DNA of 64,000 bases, from the NCBI GenBank assembly GCA_019915135.1, contig JAHLMK010000009.1, forward strand, positions 434,001-498,000. Reading direction: 5' to 3'. This DNA comes from Strobilurus pachycystidiatus (taxonomy: Eukaryota > Basidiomycota > Agaricomycetes > Agaricales > Physalacriaceae). The notes beneath the pieces are model-generated. The model saw only the letters and a list, made by a program, of their open reading frames with translations. It made no database searches and was not told the DNA's origin. Made by a program: the position numbers and the translations under genes. Numbering within the stretch: the first letter of the stretch is position 1; the number at the start of each line of letters is the position of its first letter. Positions 11,339 through 23,500 of the stretch are shown one piece after another.

Positions 11339-12728
11339 CTATATAAGATATACAACTACACCATCTCTATCATAGAAAGAAACAGCCTGATACGTCAATC
11401 CGAGTCGGTCCCCATCCTGTTCTTCATGAGGCCACATAAAGTGACCCCTACGCGGAAGTGTCGCAAAGTACACCTGAAATGTCCATGGAAGACATTTAGG
11501 CAGAAATACTCTATTCATCGTCTCTTCAAAATCCTCGAAGCCTTCATCGTCTGCTGTTTCGGCGGCGTGAAATTCCACTCTCTCCAGCCGGAGTCTCCCA
11601 TTCGTCAGTGCCGCATCAAGGGCCTGCCAGTCACGATGACCATCCCAGTATTCGGCCTCCCTTCGGTTAACGACAAATGCGATATCTTTGAGAGCCGATC
11701 CGGGAGGCAGATGAGTGAGAGTAGCGATGACCCATGCTAAGAGGGAGGGTCTGGATAAGATGAGAGAATGCACCCTGGACATCCGAAGCGTGAAAACTAC
11801 TCTTCGAAGGCGTGCTATGCGCAACGGTTCGACCATCTTAGGCTCTAAGAGAGGATCAGTCTCGCAACTAGTTTAGAGCAGCGCAAGTCTACTCGCCACG
11901 GGCACCCTTGTCAGCCAGATGTAGTTTCTGCAGGGCATGCCCTGCGATCTTCACGACATCATGGACCCTCTGCGCTGTCAACCGTGTCCAAGCGCCCCTG
12001 TATATCTGCACCTCTTGAGCACTATTCACGGGCGACACGCTCGGCGTCGTAAGAAAGTCTGTCAGGAAACAATTCTGAGACAACTCGTGCCATTCCATTG
12101 ACAGTCTACCCAGATCTAGGCAGGCCACATGTGTCTCGTCAATCTCCTCTAGAAAATCGACAACAGGCGGCTCCGGCGCTCGCAAATGTGCCACCCCGAC
12201 ATTTCGAGGCGTTTGCAGGCTGCAGTACGAGAGCTTCAGCCGGCGCAGTCTAGGAAAGGATGTCAACACCGCTGAGGTACAGTAGACGGTGTCAAAGTCG
12301 CAGCTGTCGAGGACGAGATCATACACCGGCAGACGGGAGAGCGCCTCACAAAGCGCTGAAAGGTCGGGCACGGTGCCAAACGCTATCCTGTGAAGCGTCA
12401 GGTCTTCGACGGTGGTGAAATGCGAAGCGACATCGGCGAGGTGGGTGTGTACCACGCATGCGGGCTCCAAACTATGTATAGCTAGCCGTCGCACAACCGA
12501 CGAGACATAAGTTGGTGCAGTCAGCATGTGGGGGATCCACTGTTCCGCTGGCCTTTTGTCGAAGCTTGCAGTGTTTATAGCGTGGAAGATGTGGCGCCGT
12601 ATCGTTGGTATCATGTCCCTCCAGACAAAACACAGGTTCCGCAGACCATTTGGGTCAAGTAAGAGCAGTTCGTCAAGGATTATTGACTTCAGCTCGCATG
12701 GCAGCTCGATCTTGAAGTCATATGGCAT
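11339..12728 (-). CDS. F-box-like protein, copy 2 (paralogue of copy 1)
   Basis: Exon 1 is 12728-11900 and exon 2 is 11844-11339, with a 55-nt GTGGCG...TAG intron, giving 444 residues. It aligns throughout with the F-box protein at 2769-4125: the F-box region (LPCELKSIIL, then CFVWRDMIPTIRRHIF), the VVRRLAIHS block, the DFDTVYCTSAVL block and the second exon beginning VEPL. The intron is at the same place. The C-terminus is longer by about 20 residues than copy 1. The gene lies in opposite orientation to copy 1, about 7.2 kb away, with protease, membrane-protein and OPI3 genes between. The ATG at 12728 (MPYDFKIELP) was chosen; the longer frame begins with TTG. Function as a Skp1-binding substrate adaptor is inferred. 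Confidence 0.8.
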
Positions 12729-13104
12729 CTTGCGAAGATCAAAACATTGAGGCGAGGCTCCCAAAGAGAAAGACCCTTTACCTGGGTATCCCAGGAACTG
12801 GGGTGACTAGAATGCGGTATGCGATAAGGAACCAGGATGGGGATGACAGCAACTTCAACGAGTCAGAGATGCCCGGTCGGTTCCAATACAAATAATTGAA
12901 TTACTCAGATGCATGAGGGTAAGAAGAGAGTTGTAGTCGGATACTTCGGACCGACGTCTGGCCCATGTTGGGATCTTTACCTCCCTCCTCGCAAATCTCA
13001 AACCCAAGCTTGCAGGACCCTCAGTACATACTACACAATGCAATCAAAAGAATAATGAATTGCGAGTCGCGACGGCGCGGCCCTCCACCGTCTACGCAAA
13101 ACGT
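12729..13104. other. Intergenic; F-box copy 2 upstream region
   Basis: About 380 nt between the F-box gene and a tRNA. No gene or repeat was recognised. Confidence 0.5.
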
Positions 13105-13186
13105 TTCGGATACGGGGAATCGAACCCCGAGCTGCCGCGACACTTTATGTGAGAGGCGGCAATGTTAGCCGTTACACCATATCCGA
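13105..13186 (-). tRNA. tRNA-Glu (anticodon CTC), with intron
   Basis: The minus strand gives acceptor stem TCGGATA/TATCCGA, anticodon stem GCCGC/GCGGC and T arm CGGGG-TTCGATT-CCCCG. The loop reads CTCTCA with anticodon CTC, then an intron of about 10 nt at the canonical position. A- and B-box sequences are present and the discriminator base is A. Confidence 0.93.
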
Positions 13187-14705
13187 CTGAATGAGGCTCT
13201 ACGTGTGCAGCCAGATAGTACTCCAAATCCCTCGAATCGCTGAGTAGACGCCACACTTGTTCTACAGGCAGCAGCGTCACATTGAAAGTTGATTCTCCCA
13301 ACATTCGCGCCAGGGCGCGTGAAGAAGCTGGTATGTGCGCTCCTGTCGTTGCCACTGGGCTTCAAGGATTCAGACCAATCTGTGCTTGACTCCTTCAGGG
13401 GTGCCAAGATCGTGACCGACGTCCGTAACCTGGAAGCCACCGCCGTATTCCACCGTAAGCGTTGCCAGTTGGATCCACTGATCCCTACCAAGATAAAGGA
13501 ATGAGCAAGGGAATTGAGAAAGCACCAACTTGTGAATCGTGATCGATCAAAGAAACTCAGAGTTGATTAGTGGTGGCCTTTGCGACAAGGAGGCTGGGTG
13601 CCATTTTTCAGACCACCAGGAGCATGTCCATAGCTGTCCTCAGGCCTGAGTCTTTGCCAACGATTCGATGACTATGATGATTGCGCTCATGTTGACGCAG
13701 ACACGCGTACGAGAGGCTTCGCGCTGTCCTGTTACGAGACTTACTGGAGCATACTTAGCGATAGCACCTTTTAGCAAGTCATTATTGCCACCGTAACTGT
13801 GGTTGGCTCTGTGGACAGTGACGCCTCGAAGATCTACAACAAGGAACTTAGGAAGAGCCGATGCGGTTCGATCACGGTTCGGCAATGCCCGTGGCCACTC
13901 TTTCCACTACCACGACGTCCCGACAGATGATGCTTTCAATCAGACAGCCTATCCTTTTTTTCAGCCCTCCTTGGTCGAGTCGACAACGCCACACCCTAAT
14001 TCCTTTCAAACTGAAGTTACCTCCGGTCATCATGAGGCTGTTTCGGTTAAGTTCCGGACCCGCCTCTTGGTTAGTAAGTTGATTCCAATGAAGCCTATAC
14101 TTAAGTTCGTCACAGCGGAAAGCCCGCCGAGAAAGCCTTGAAATCAGCACGAGCTCGAAAATCTCACGTTACAGTGGGATGAATCTGGGCGCTTAGAAGC
14201 GTGTGATGCCTGAATTTGGACGCTGCTGGCTGACTGTCCCCTTCGGTAATTGTTTCCATTCAATGAATGTTGAACTTTGACACGCACGCTGAGCCTGTGC
14301 AAAGCAGGATACAATGGAGATGGTCCCGTTTGAAGGGTTTTGAGTCATGGTATCTGACATGGACATAGACCTCCTCCACTCGAGCTCTAAGGTCAGGAAT
14401 CACGAAGATGCCCAACTAGTGGATCCCTCTAAGTACGTCGCTCTCTGTTGTAGTTCTGATTGAGGATGACACAAGTAGGAAAGACGCGTATGGAGTCGGA
14501 CGATTCTCCTTCATGCGTCATGGCATATGCATGCAGCGTGACAAGGTCCGACGCCGATCGCACTCCGATCGTCTTTTTCGGGTAATCGGTCTCTATAAAG
14601 ACTCTTTTTATAGGTTTTGCCGTCGCTTCAGGTCTATATATAAGGGAAGGTCATTATACAGCCCACCTGCCTTTCCCATCGTCCCCAGGGCGCGAACCAA
14701 AACGA
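13187..14705. other. No gene supported; MFS upstream region
   Basis: About 1.5 kb with scattered frames of 60-110 codons on both strands, none recognisable. The last 150 nt before 14706 contain TATA-like AT-rich blocks (near 14595 and 14635), a plausible promoter for the transporter. Confidence 0.45.
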
Positions 14706-16764
14706 ATGTTCAATCTACGACCTGATGTCAATGCCGCAGAGAAGGGCTCATTCGACAAGGAAAATGAAGACGAACAGAGAACAGCGGAATCGGAGGCAGA
14801 GAGAAAGTCACCGACGGAAACAGTGACTGGGACACATGAGACGGCAGAGGTGGTGGTGGACTGGGATGGGCCCGACGATCCCCAGAATCCCAAAAAGTAA
14901 GCTCCCTCTACCGACAAGTTCAACTTTTCCATTATCTGACAGACGACTTCGTTTAGCTGGACACTTTCGGCCAGATGGCGTGCAACGCTAATTGTGTCCC
15001 TGTTTACCTTGATCTCGCCTGTATCCTCCTCCATGATATCGCCCTCTATATCCATCGTCGCAGCCGACCTCGGGATCACGAACCAGTTGGAGATGGCACT
15101 GACAATCAGTGTGTTCATATTGGCGTATGGTGCGTTCTCGTCATCTCTGACCCCATGCTCTCTTATCTGACGCATATGTAGCCATCGGACCGTTGTTCCT
15201 CGGACCACTCAGCGAGATATACGGCCGGTCGCGTGTTATACAAATTTCCAACATGTTTTTCTTCGGTACGTGTGTTCCACGATGCTATCTACGCGTGTCC
15301 TGACTCCCTTATCATCTCTCAGCATGGAATCTCGCGTGTGGTTTTGCGCAAACCAAAGGCCAGCTAATAGCGTTTCGGTTTCTTGCAGGTCTGGGAGGGA
15401 GCACGCCTCTTGCTGTCGGTGGCGGGGTGTTGGCAGACATATGGAAGGCAGAGGAACGTGGAAAGGCGATTGCGATATACTCTCTAGCACCTCTTATGGG
15501 TCCCGTTGTGGGTCCAGTGGCGGGTGCATGGGTTGGACAGAAGACGACGTGGAGATGGGTGGTGTGTGCCTTTACCTCCCTCTCCGCACTTCATGATTCT
15601 GACTGACCGCTAGTTCTGGAGCACATCAATACTCGATATCCTCATTCAGATGCTGGGTCTGTTCTTTCTCAGAGAATGTATGGCTTACTCTTCTTCATAA
15701 CATCGTTCGCTAGTTCTGACGTGTTGCGATAGCATACGCCCCACTCCTCTTAGAGCGCAAGGCCAAGAGAATACGCGCAGAAATGGCAACATCGGACCCA
15801 GAAAAAGGAGGGCGCGACGAGGTCAACGTGCGAACTGTATTCGAGAAATCGGAGCCGAGGACATGGCAGCACATCTTCGCGAAAGCGCTCGTGCGTCCTT
15901 TCGTCATCTTCGCGCAGGAGCCGATCGTCCAGATAATTGGTCTCTACATGGCTTTCATCTATGGGGTTTTCTATCGTGGGTGTTCCTTGCTGTGGATTCA
16001 CTTGTTCCTATTCCAACCAGTATACAGTGTATCTGACAACCATACCTTCCATCTTCGCCAATGTCTACCGACAAAGCGTCGGAACCGCTGGCTTACACTA
16101 CTTCGCTTTGGGGATAGGTCTCACCCTCGCCAGTCAGACGAACGCGCGCTACATGGACAGGATTTATGTACATTTCAAGAACAAGAATGGCGGCGTTGGC
16201 GAACCCGAATTTCGCGTCCGTACGTGCCCCATTTCCAGTGTCCACACGGCGCCCTGACGCAATCTGACTAGCCGCTATGATACCTGGATCGATTATCTTT
16301 CCCGCTGGAATCCTCATTTCTGGCTGGTGCGCAGAAAAGCATGTACATTGGGCTGCTACGGATCTAGGTATTGCCCTTGTCGGTGCAGGAATGATCTTGT
16401 GCTTCCAGAGTATGCAAACGTATGTTGTAGATACGTTCTCGCTCTTTGCAGCCAGTGGTACGTTACTCTAGTAAATTCGCATGGCATCCCTACTCACCAG
16501 TCTTATCGTATAGCCCTTGCAGCCGTTTCGTGCTTCCGCTCCTTGGCTGGCTTCGGTTTCCCTCTCTTTGCCCCAGCCATGTTCGACGCGCTAGGTTATG
16601 GCAAAGGCAACACTGTGTTGGCCGTAGTGGCTATTGCGCTTGGATGTCCTGCGTAAGTGCTTCATAATGCATGGTGCGGATGTTTCTCACCTCCCTACAG
16701 ACCGTTCTTCTTCTGGAAGTACGGCAAGACGATACGCATGAAGAGTCGATATACGAAAAAATAG
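14706..16764 (+). CDS. Major facilitator superfamily transporter, DHA1-type
   Basis: Ten exons, 14706-14896, 14957-15129, 15182-15265, 15323-15561, 15614-15677, 15733-15965, 16021-16219, 16272-16457, 16514-16652 and 16701-16764, join in frame to 523 residues. A long acidic N-terminal tail ends in WDGPDDPQNPKNW, the usual entry into helix 1 of fungal polyamine/multidrug DHA1 transporters. Motif A appears as LGPLSEIYGRSRV in the loop between helices 2 and 3, and the antiporter motif C region reads LAPLMGPVVGPVAGAW. About 12 helices are visible. It is expected to be a plasma-membrane proton antiporter exporting drugs or polyamines; the substrate is not known. The sixth intron has a weak donor (GTTTTC) and its left boundary is the least certain. 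Confidence 0.9.
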
Positions 16765-17612
16765 ACATTATTATACTTGCAACGATAGAAATTCACGAAC
16801 TGTAGCAATTAGCATTATGATCACATTAGTACTAGTACCGCGATGCCTCCATAAATCTTCACATGTTCCGCGCATTTGTGGGAAGACGGAGCAACCAAGG
16901 CATGCAAGCAACTCGATTGGGAGAGCGTGTTAGGGCGCTGAATGTTGATCAGCGCATGTGCTGCTGGCTTCCTCACGCGCTGCATGAGGCGAACTAGAGC
17001 TGAAGTTAGAGTTGAGAGTTTCAATTGGCATGGCGGTGAGGCAGACGAATTGAAGTGGACCAACATCGGATTATGAGCAAACTACAATAACTGTGTGCTT
17101 ACAAACGGTGAGCAACTTTGCCGACAACCGACAGCATGGAAATAAAAAAGCAGTCAGTCTTCGGAAAATGATAGCATTCTTCGCCCTCAACAATCCTCCG
17201 TGCGCCGGGGTGCGCTGTGACGCTCTCGCGTGTGCCATGAGGTACTTTGTGGTTCGCTTGCCTCTCCATCTGATATCTGAGGCAATGGTACGAGGGGAAA
17301 GGCGCCTGTGAGTCCGAAGGAGAACGTGAAAGAGACGTCGAATAGCCAATTCTGATGTTATTCGCCGCCCGTGCTGCCAGACTGCGTGATGAACAGTTCG
17401 AGGGAATGCGTAAATCATAATGTTTGGGGATACGTCGTCGTTGACGTCTGTTCCGGTCGTGGTTGACAAGAAGGCGCGCATAAGCTGCTCAGCCAAGATT
17501 TACAAGAGGGGTGGAAGGTTTCGACGCCGGTGGTCAGAAGACAATCAGTATCAAAGCAGGGGAAGCATTGATTCAGTCGTGGACAGTGTCTTCGTATTAT
17601 CACGATGGGCAG
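16765..17612. other. No gene supported
   Basis: About 850 nt downstream of the transporter. Frames on the minus strand (17071-17496) are not recognisable. Confidence 0.4.
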
Positions 17613-18780
17613 CTATCCATCAAGGCGTGTGCAAGGGGGTGGGGTGAAGTCGAAGGGGGTTACTGAGGGAATGAGGGAGAGCGGAAGGTCGGGAATTGGT
17701 TCTCCGGCAACGGATACACCAAGGATGGGATACACCTCGTCGTCCGGTCTTTGTACATCTTGGTATACTTGCGCCTCATCGCATCGACTTGAATTCTCTA
17801 TCAGCGTATCCCTTGCCGAAAGGTGGAACTGTTGACTATTGATGAGTCCTGGGAGCGAGATAACAGGTCCACAGGTTCTTGGATTTTTCGTCCCGAACAG
17901 AGTCCACATCGTAAGGACATTCAACGAGGCGAAGATCAGGTGCCCGGTCGTTGTTATACAATTCCGATGGGATCCTGGAGGGAAGATGGTACGCCAACTT
18001 CCCAGAGATCCCGACGCCACTCTATGTCCAACTCCAAAAGCTGTATGATCACAGTGGTCTGCGTCTCGGGAAGAGTTGGTACTGTGACCCTTCCTCGAGG
18101 ACCATTAGGATCGCCATATAGGACGCAGACTCGGACTCTGATAAACGTCGGATGATGACACCCAGACGCAGGAAGAAGATGGTCGCAACAAAAGGACATG
18201 CGATCGAGAGTAGGGTAAGACCATCCGGAATGAGGCCAGGATGAGCACCCTGGACCATGCCGCGCGAGACGAGAGCAATTTGGAGGATGTAGGGGAGACC
18301 GCGGCAGCCTGAACCACTGCACCACTGAGAGTCACGATGCGTCAGGTGATTAAGTGTATGGCTAGGCAGACGACGTACTGTACTAACCCAGGCGATGTAT
18401 TCTTGAGGTTTGAGGGCGCGAGATGCCTCTCTGGCTTCTGGATCTTCACGACGACCAACGGAAGCCACAGCATCGATTTGTACAAGGATGTAGGAGCCAA
18501 CGGGAGGTGAAGGCATAACGGGCGCCGAGGAAGAATGACGGAGTACACCGCTGCGGCGTATGGGCTTTCGAATATTCGGGCATTCGATCTCGAATGAGCA
18601 GCGCGACGATGAGGCTGTGATGTACAAGAGCGGTGGACAATCTGCCGCCTGAACAGCCAAAATGAGGCGGGCTTGCGGGATGAGGTGCGAGGCTATGTAG
18701 ATGATCTAGACACCGATTGACAGGTTGAGGACAATGGAGACGTCTATCAACACCATCAGTCGAAATCCTGATTCCAAAGA
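17613..18780 (-). pseudogene. Possible decayed multi-helix membrane-protein gene
   Basis: Several minus-strand segments have clear transmembrane character in different frames: TALVHHSLIVALLIRDRM near 18620, RIVTLSGAVVQAA near 18330, LTLLSIACPFVATIFF near 18190, and a tail with a hydrophobic patch near 17950-17850. The order and spacing resemble the later helices of the seven-helix family seen at 7811-9290. Joining them needs introns or frameshifts I could not define, and an in-frame TAG interrupts the region near 18705. It may be a broken paralogue or a gene with many short exons. I could not set its ends; the coordinates cover the region only. Confidence 0.35.
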
Positions 18781-20069
18781 AAACGAATCGTACAGATGAA
18801 TGCTTTCCTGGAATTCGTCTTCTGCTTGCAGGCGGTCAGCCATGTGAGGTACGGGTCCGATGTGTTGCTGGCAATAGTAGCTGACGGCCGGCAGGCGATT
18901 GGCAAGCTCAATCGCACTCTAATGGTGGCGGAACGACGTGGTAGTTGGTAAAAGGGTGGGCTTGGGCGTGAGGCGACGTAGGGTCCAGCGAGTGGACGAG
19001 GAAAACATGCACCGCACTGATGTGAGCAAGAAAAAGAATGTGTGCGAGGGCAGCCCCAGCCCCCTCGCATAGCGTCCCTCTTCGGCCAGGCATCTCTTCT
19101 CTTCACCTCTCCAGTCCTCCAATGATCAGCTATCACCAGATCACTTCCCTTCCAACACTACCCCGGAAGGTAGGTGTAAACGCAAGGTCGGCGCATAGCA
19201 GTGACGGGTGTGGTGTGGCCAGTGATTCGCCGCGACTCCTGCGTCTATGAGCAACGCGAAAGATATGCCTGGGCACATCGGAGCAGGACGGGCGATGCAT
19301 GAGGTACGTGACCCTATGTCCACAACATAAGTATGGTATTGAAATGTACGGAAAGAAGTCGTACAGCAAGGTGCTATCATCCCACTGTCCTGTAGTCTTG
19401 TTCCAGGTCGTATATGAAGCGGTGTGTACTTGACGAAAGGATCTCGTGGGCCCAAGCATCGGGACGGTCTTGCGACCGCTGCACTGGAGGCGACCTATGC
19501 TCCGCAGCCGGAAGATATATCGATACGTCCTCGTCAACGCGTCCTCGTCGCCGAGTCGATGGGCAAGAAAAGGAGGGCGTCCGGTTTCGAGCACTCGACA
19601 ACGCGAGCCACGCGGAGGATAATCGGAGTATGTCGCAAGAGTGTATCCGTAGGTAGCCAGTTGACAGGTTTCCATTTAACAAGTCGCACCATGCAAAAAA
19701 GGTATAGATTTGTCTTCGTACGACTGACAGACCCTGAAAGAGCCTCAGCGTATTTCACACCAGAAATTAGGATCAGGAGCACACATTCTGCGCGACTGTT
19801 ATGTGCACGGGTCCTGCAGAGAGGGGAAGCCATTGGTGGGAGTAGGAGGACAAGGATTGAGGCGTGACAATGACATCTTCGTGACCGTTTGGGTCGGCTC
19901 GCATCGGCCCGATTCCGGTGTGGCGTTCCTCTTCTCGTTCCCCGAATCAGGCCGTGAGGACATTGCTCAATGCTTTCGGCCAAGATTATGGCATTAGTGT
20001 GAATTCATGTTGGGCCCTTGACATCAATCACGTTAGATTGACTGTGCGCCCTGATGCCATTCAGTAGTA
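18781..20069. other. No gene supported
   Basis: About 1.3 kb with overlapping frames on both strands and no recognisable domain. No repeats were seen. Confidence 0.4.
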
Positions 20070-20190
20070 GGCCCTGTGGTGTATCGGTAACACGCTACAT
20101 GCTAAGGCATGAATCCCACTCTGTGCGCATTTATGGAGTTGGATTCATGCAGCATCTGCGGAGAACCAGGTTCGATTCCTGGCGGGGCCT
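20070..20190 (+). tRNA. Probable tRNA-Ser (anticodon GCT) with a 43-nt structured intron
   Basis: The acceptor stem pairs GGCCCTG with CGGGGCC (one G-T), the D arm has stem GTGT/ACAC, and the T arm is CCAGG-TTCGATT-CCTGG. The best anticodon stem is GCTAC/GCAGC (one A-C mismatch) with loop AT-GCT-A, and the 12-nt variable arm folds as TCT-GCGG-AGA, as in class II tRNAs. The implied intron is 20105-20147 and contains a 10-bp inverted repeat (GCATGAATCC/GGATTCATGC). The mismatch, the long intron and the T discriminator (serine usually has G) leave room for a pseudo-tRNA. Confidence 0.6.
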
Positions 20191-20245
20191 CTGTGCGAAA
20201 CACGTGGACCACTTTTTGTGATAGATTCTAGTAGTAGATGGCGAA

Positions 20246-20576
20246 TAGGGTGGCGCAGTAAACCTACCCGGTAGGTTTGAAACCGTTACTTACTGACCTT
20301 CATTTTGGCCTAGGTTTCAATACCGTTACTAACAGTTTGGATATAGGCACGTGATGGGCACACGTGATGGGCGCGCCGCCCTCCCGCCCCATCCCCGCCC
20401 TCTTGTTGCTGGTCTCAGGCTTGCCCAACAGCGCCGCGGGCATCACGTGAAACAATCACATGCTGGTATCGAAACCTATAAACCTAGTCCTTGACCTTTC
20501 AATACTGTATCAATACCGTTCATAACCGCAGTAAACCCTAGGTGTATCGAAACCTAGGGTTTGCTGCGCCACCCTA
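20246..20576. mobile_element. hAT-type MITE (331 bp)
   Basis: The ends are an inverted repeat, TAGGGTGGCGCAG on the left and its complement on the right, extending imperfectly into AAACC-type sequence. The element is flanked by an exact 8-bp target-site duplication, ATGGCGAA (20238-20245 and 20577-20584). Eight-bp duplications and TAGGG-like ends are features of the hAT superfamily. It has no coding capacity. Its interior carries further small palindromes and repeated AGGTTTCAATACCGTTA-like blocks. Confidence 0.9.
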
Positions 20577-20584
20577 ATGGCGAA

Positions 20585-23500
20585 TGGACATTGGACAGTA
20601 GGTACCGGTGTAAGTCTTAGGATTTCTGGAGCCGGAACTATGGGCAGTTGTGCTCCAGGATTCATGCCAAAACGTTCAACACGAGCCACACTATGTGTAT
20701 CTTATGTGTACTTACTAAGTACCCAACTGCAGCACTGGCCAGCATGTGGCGCACTTTATTGATTGTGGAAGTGTTCCTCTCGCGGACCGCATTCGAGCTC
20801 CGCCCATCGCTGGTGTCTCAGCGGCGGCAACACACCTCAGCCTTCTACTGTCCGTTCCAGCAAATTGTGGCGTAATCATTGCCATATACTATTTGACAAG
20901 ACACGGTTCAGACCCATTGGCCCTGGCCTATAGAGAAGTTAGAGAAAGTATGGCGCACATCTCCGACAACATACTGTATCCTACACAATACATGGCAGAT
21001 ACAATTCATCTTCTGAGGCCCAAAGGTCGGCGTTCTAGAACAAGGCGTCTCACTGCTGTACGTGCAGAAGAACAATTCACCCAAATGACACCGAGCACAT
21101 AGGGAGGCCTGAGATTCCGACTTTCAGGACTCCTTCGTGTGCACGGACTGCCACGGAGTCACGGACCGTGGCCTCGCGTCATGCTGCCACCACAAAAATA
21201 ACCGTACTGAGGCCGAAAACGAAGGCGATCGAGCAAATGTGAGTTCAAAAGTCCGAGCCACAAGCCACGGTGCTGAGAACTTCAAGAACTTGACTGGCCA
21301 GACAGTCCACGTACCGTCGTACCTGCACAGGCTCGGATAAGACCTTTGTCAAGTGACGGTGCAGCGATGAATCGCTCAAACCGCGACGACTCGTATAAAT
21401 TCCGAGTCCAGCCATCGGAAGGTGCCGGTGATCATTTCATCGGAGGAGGGCGTGTATAGAGAGATTCAGATGCTTTCGAAGCTGACGGACTTTAGCGTGA
21501 CTCGCGAAGATTGTTTGAAATGACAAACGGCATCGCTCCGAGAGCGCTCCATCATCATCATGCTTTTGACTCGGCACCGCCCAATAGTCTCCACCTAGTA
21601 CTCAAAGTAGTCGTTCCCTGATACCAACCACTCAACCACCCCGTTGCTTTGTGGGAGTTACATCGAAGGTTGGTGTCCATATGGACAACAACGGAATCGT
21701 GGATAACTTTGGCTCATGGCGAAGTCTGGGAGTTTCATCGCAACGCCTCCATCACCGGCATATTGCGCATACGTACACCAGCAATACACCAGAATCCCTC
21801 GTCAATACAAGTCTCGAAGTTCTATCACCAACTCTTATCCTTTGCACACGACCGCGCGTATGGACTTCACCTTCTGAGTTATCGCCACACTGGCAACGTG
21901 ACACTGATTTCGATTGAATGGCGCGCGCACCCAAGATGTCGTGCTTAAGACGTGTACAACTTGAATTCCACACGTACATGCATTCATACAGTCCTAGAGA
22001 CATCGCGTAAGTGTTCGGTCCCATGCAAAAGACATTACAAACCTACTTAAATGTTCACTCTGACTCCGAGCTCGCCTATACAGCAATAGGACATCCAGTC
22101 GACCCGTCTAGGCTCGGGAAGGGGGAGGCATCTATGGGATTACCGCCGGTACAAGTTGAATGCATCGGACAATCCTATCCCCCTTGTCCCTTGGCAAGAG
22201 GTCATTCAATGCTCGGGAATGTCACTGTGGATCACCATCAGCATCATGATGTCGAGAGAAGGATCGCCCTCAGAACGTATGTACAGTTCCATGACTCGGC
22301 CCCCTCCTGTACAATGCCACTAGTGACATTGACGGAGCGCAATCAGTCCAGGACCTTTTTTGTCGTCCAATGCGAGCTTAAGCGACTTTGAAAAGAGAGA
22401 GAGCATGCGTAGCTGTCGGTTGTTGCTCGTGTGCGCCTTATTGCAAGCCCTAGATCAGAATCAATGTATACAGACAAGTCCAAAAATTTGCCCAGGCTGT
22501 TTCGTAAAGTTCTAACACGCGATTATCGCGCTCTTTGGGGCGTCGTCGCGTCGTAACGCTATTGAGAAGAGTAGCGGCGAGGCTCGGGGTGTCTACCTGG
22601 GCTCCCGGTGGCTGCATTCAGATCTTGTTCGCCGCAATGAAGAGAGTGGTGCCACATCAAAATCCCAACATGCCGGCGGCAAACTCCGCTTTGACCTCGT
22701 TCTTTCATCTTGCCTTCCTTCGGTCAGGTCTGACGCCTGCGTCGGTCTCCGAGTCATGATACACCACCCCGTTTCTCTTGAGTTCTTGGCCTGTGGTAGC
22801 AAACTTTGCACCCTCAATACGTCCCAACTTGCAGCGTGCTTTCTCATGCACAAACCACCTCTGCCAAGGATTCCCGTTATGCTTTCTCGGTTGCCCAGAA
22901 TACTGGACGACCCTCAATTCTTATCTATGACCTGCCTGGGGATGTGACATCTGGCATGTAACACGTCGGGGCTTGCGGGGCTTGAAGTTCAATGGCTTCG
23001 TCCAACATGCAAGGGTTTTCATATACATTCCGCTTGTTGGGGATCCTAATTCCCGTGCGTGTGCAGTCACTGACGTGAGCTTTAATTAAACGCCTCCTTC
23101 CTTCCTTAATACCACCAGTTGCGTTATGATTGGACGCGTATCATATCGTGTATGGACGAGGCATCGTGCATCATGCACGTTGCGGCCGGTCGCTTCTCCA
23201 TGATCCACGATGCAAACTCAAACCTCGTTGATTCGCGCTCCCCTTCTGAATGATACTGTAACGAGCGACCTTGCCCTTCGGACTCGGAAAGGCTGAAGCA
23301 TCATCTCCCCTTGCGTTCAATGCAATCCGCTGAAGTTCGTCATCTGCACCCTCCGACCGCAAGCTCAGCGCGCTCTCTCCTCGGAGCGTGGCTCTCACCC
23401 ATCGTCCATCCCCCGATATGCGCGGAATGTCCTCTTTCAATTCGTATACTCCAGGAGGCGTTCCCTTTCGGTCCTGAGATCCGCCCATCTATAGGTGCTT

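Noticed and set aside
2769..13186. The left block as a biosynthetic gene cluster
   Set aside because: The genes (F-box, protease, membrane protein, OPI3) share no pathway, and no core synthase is present.
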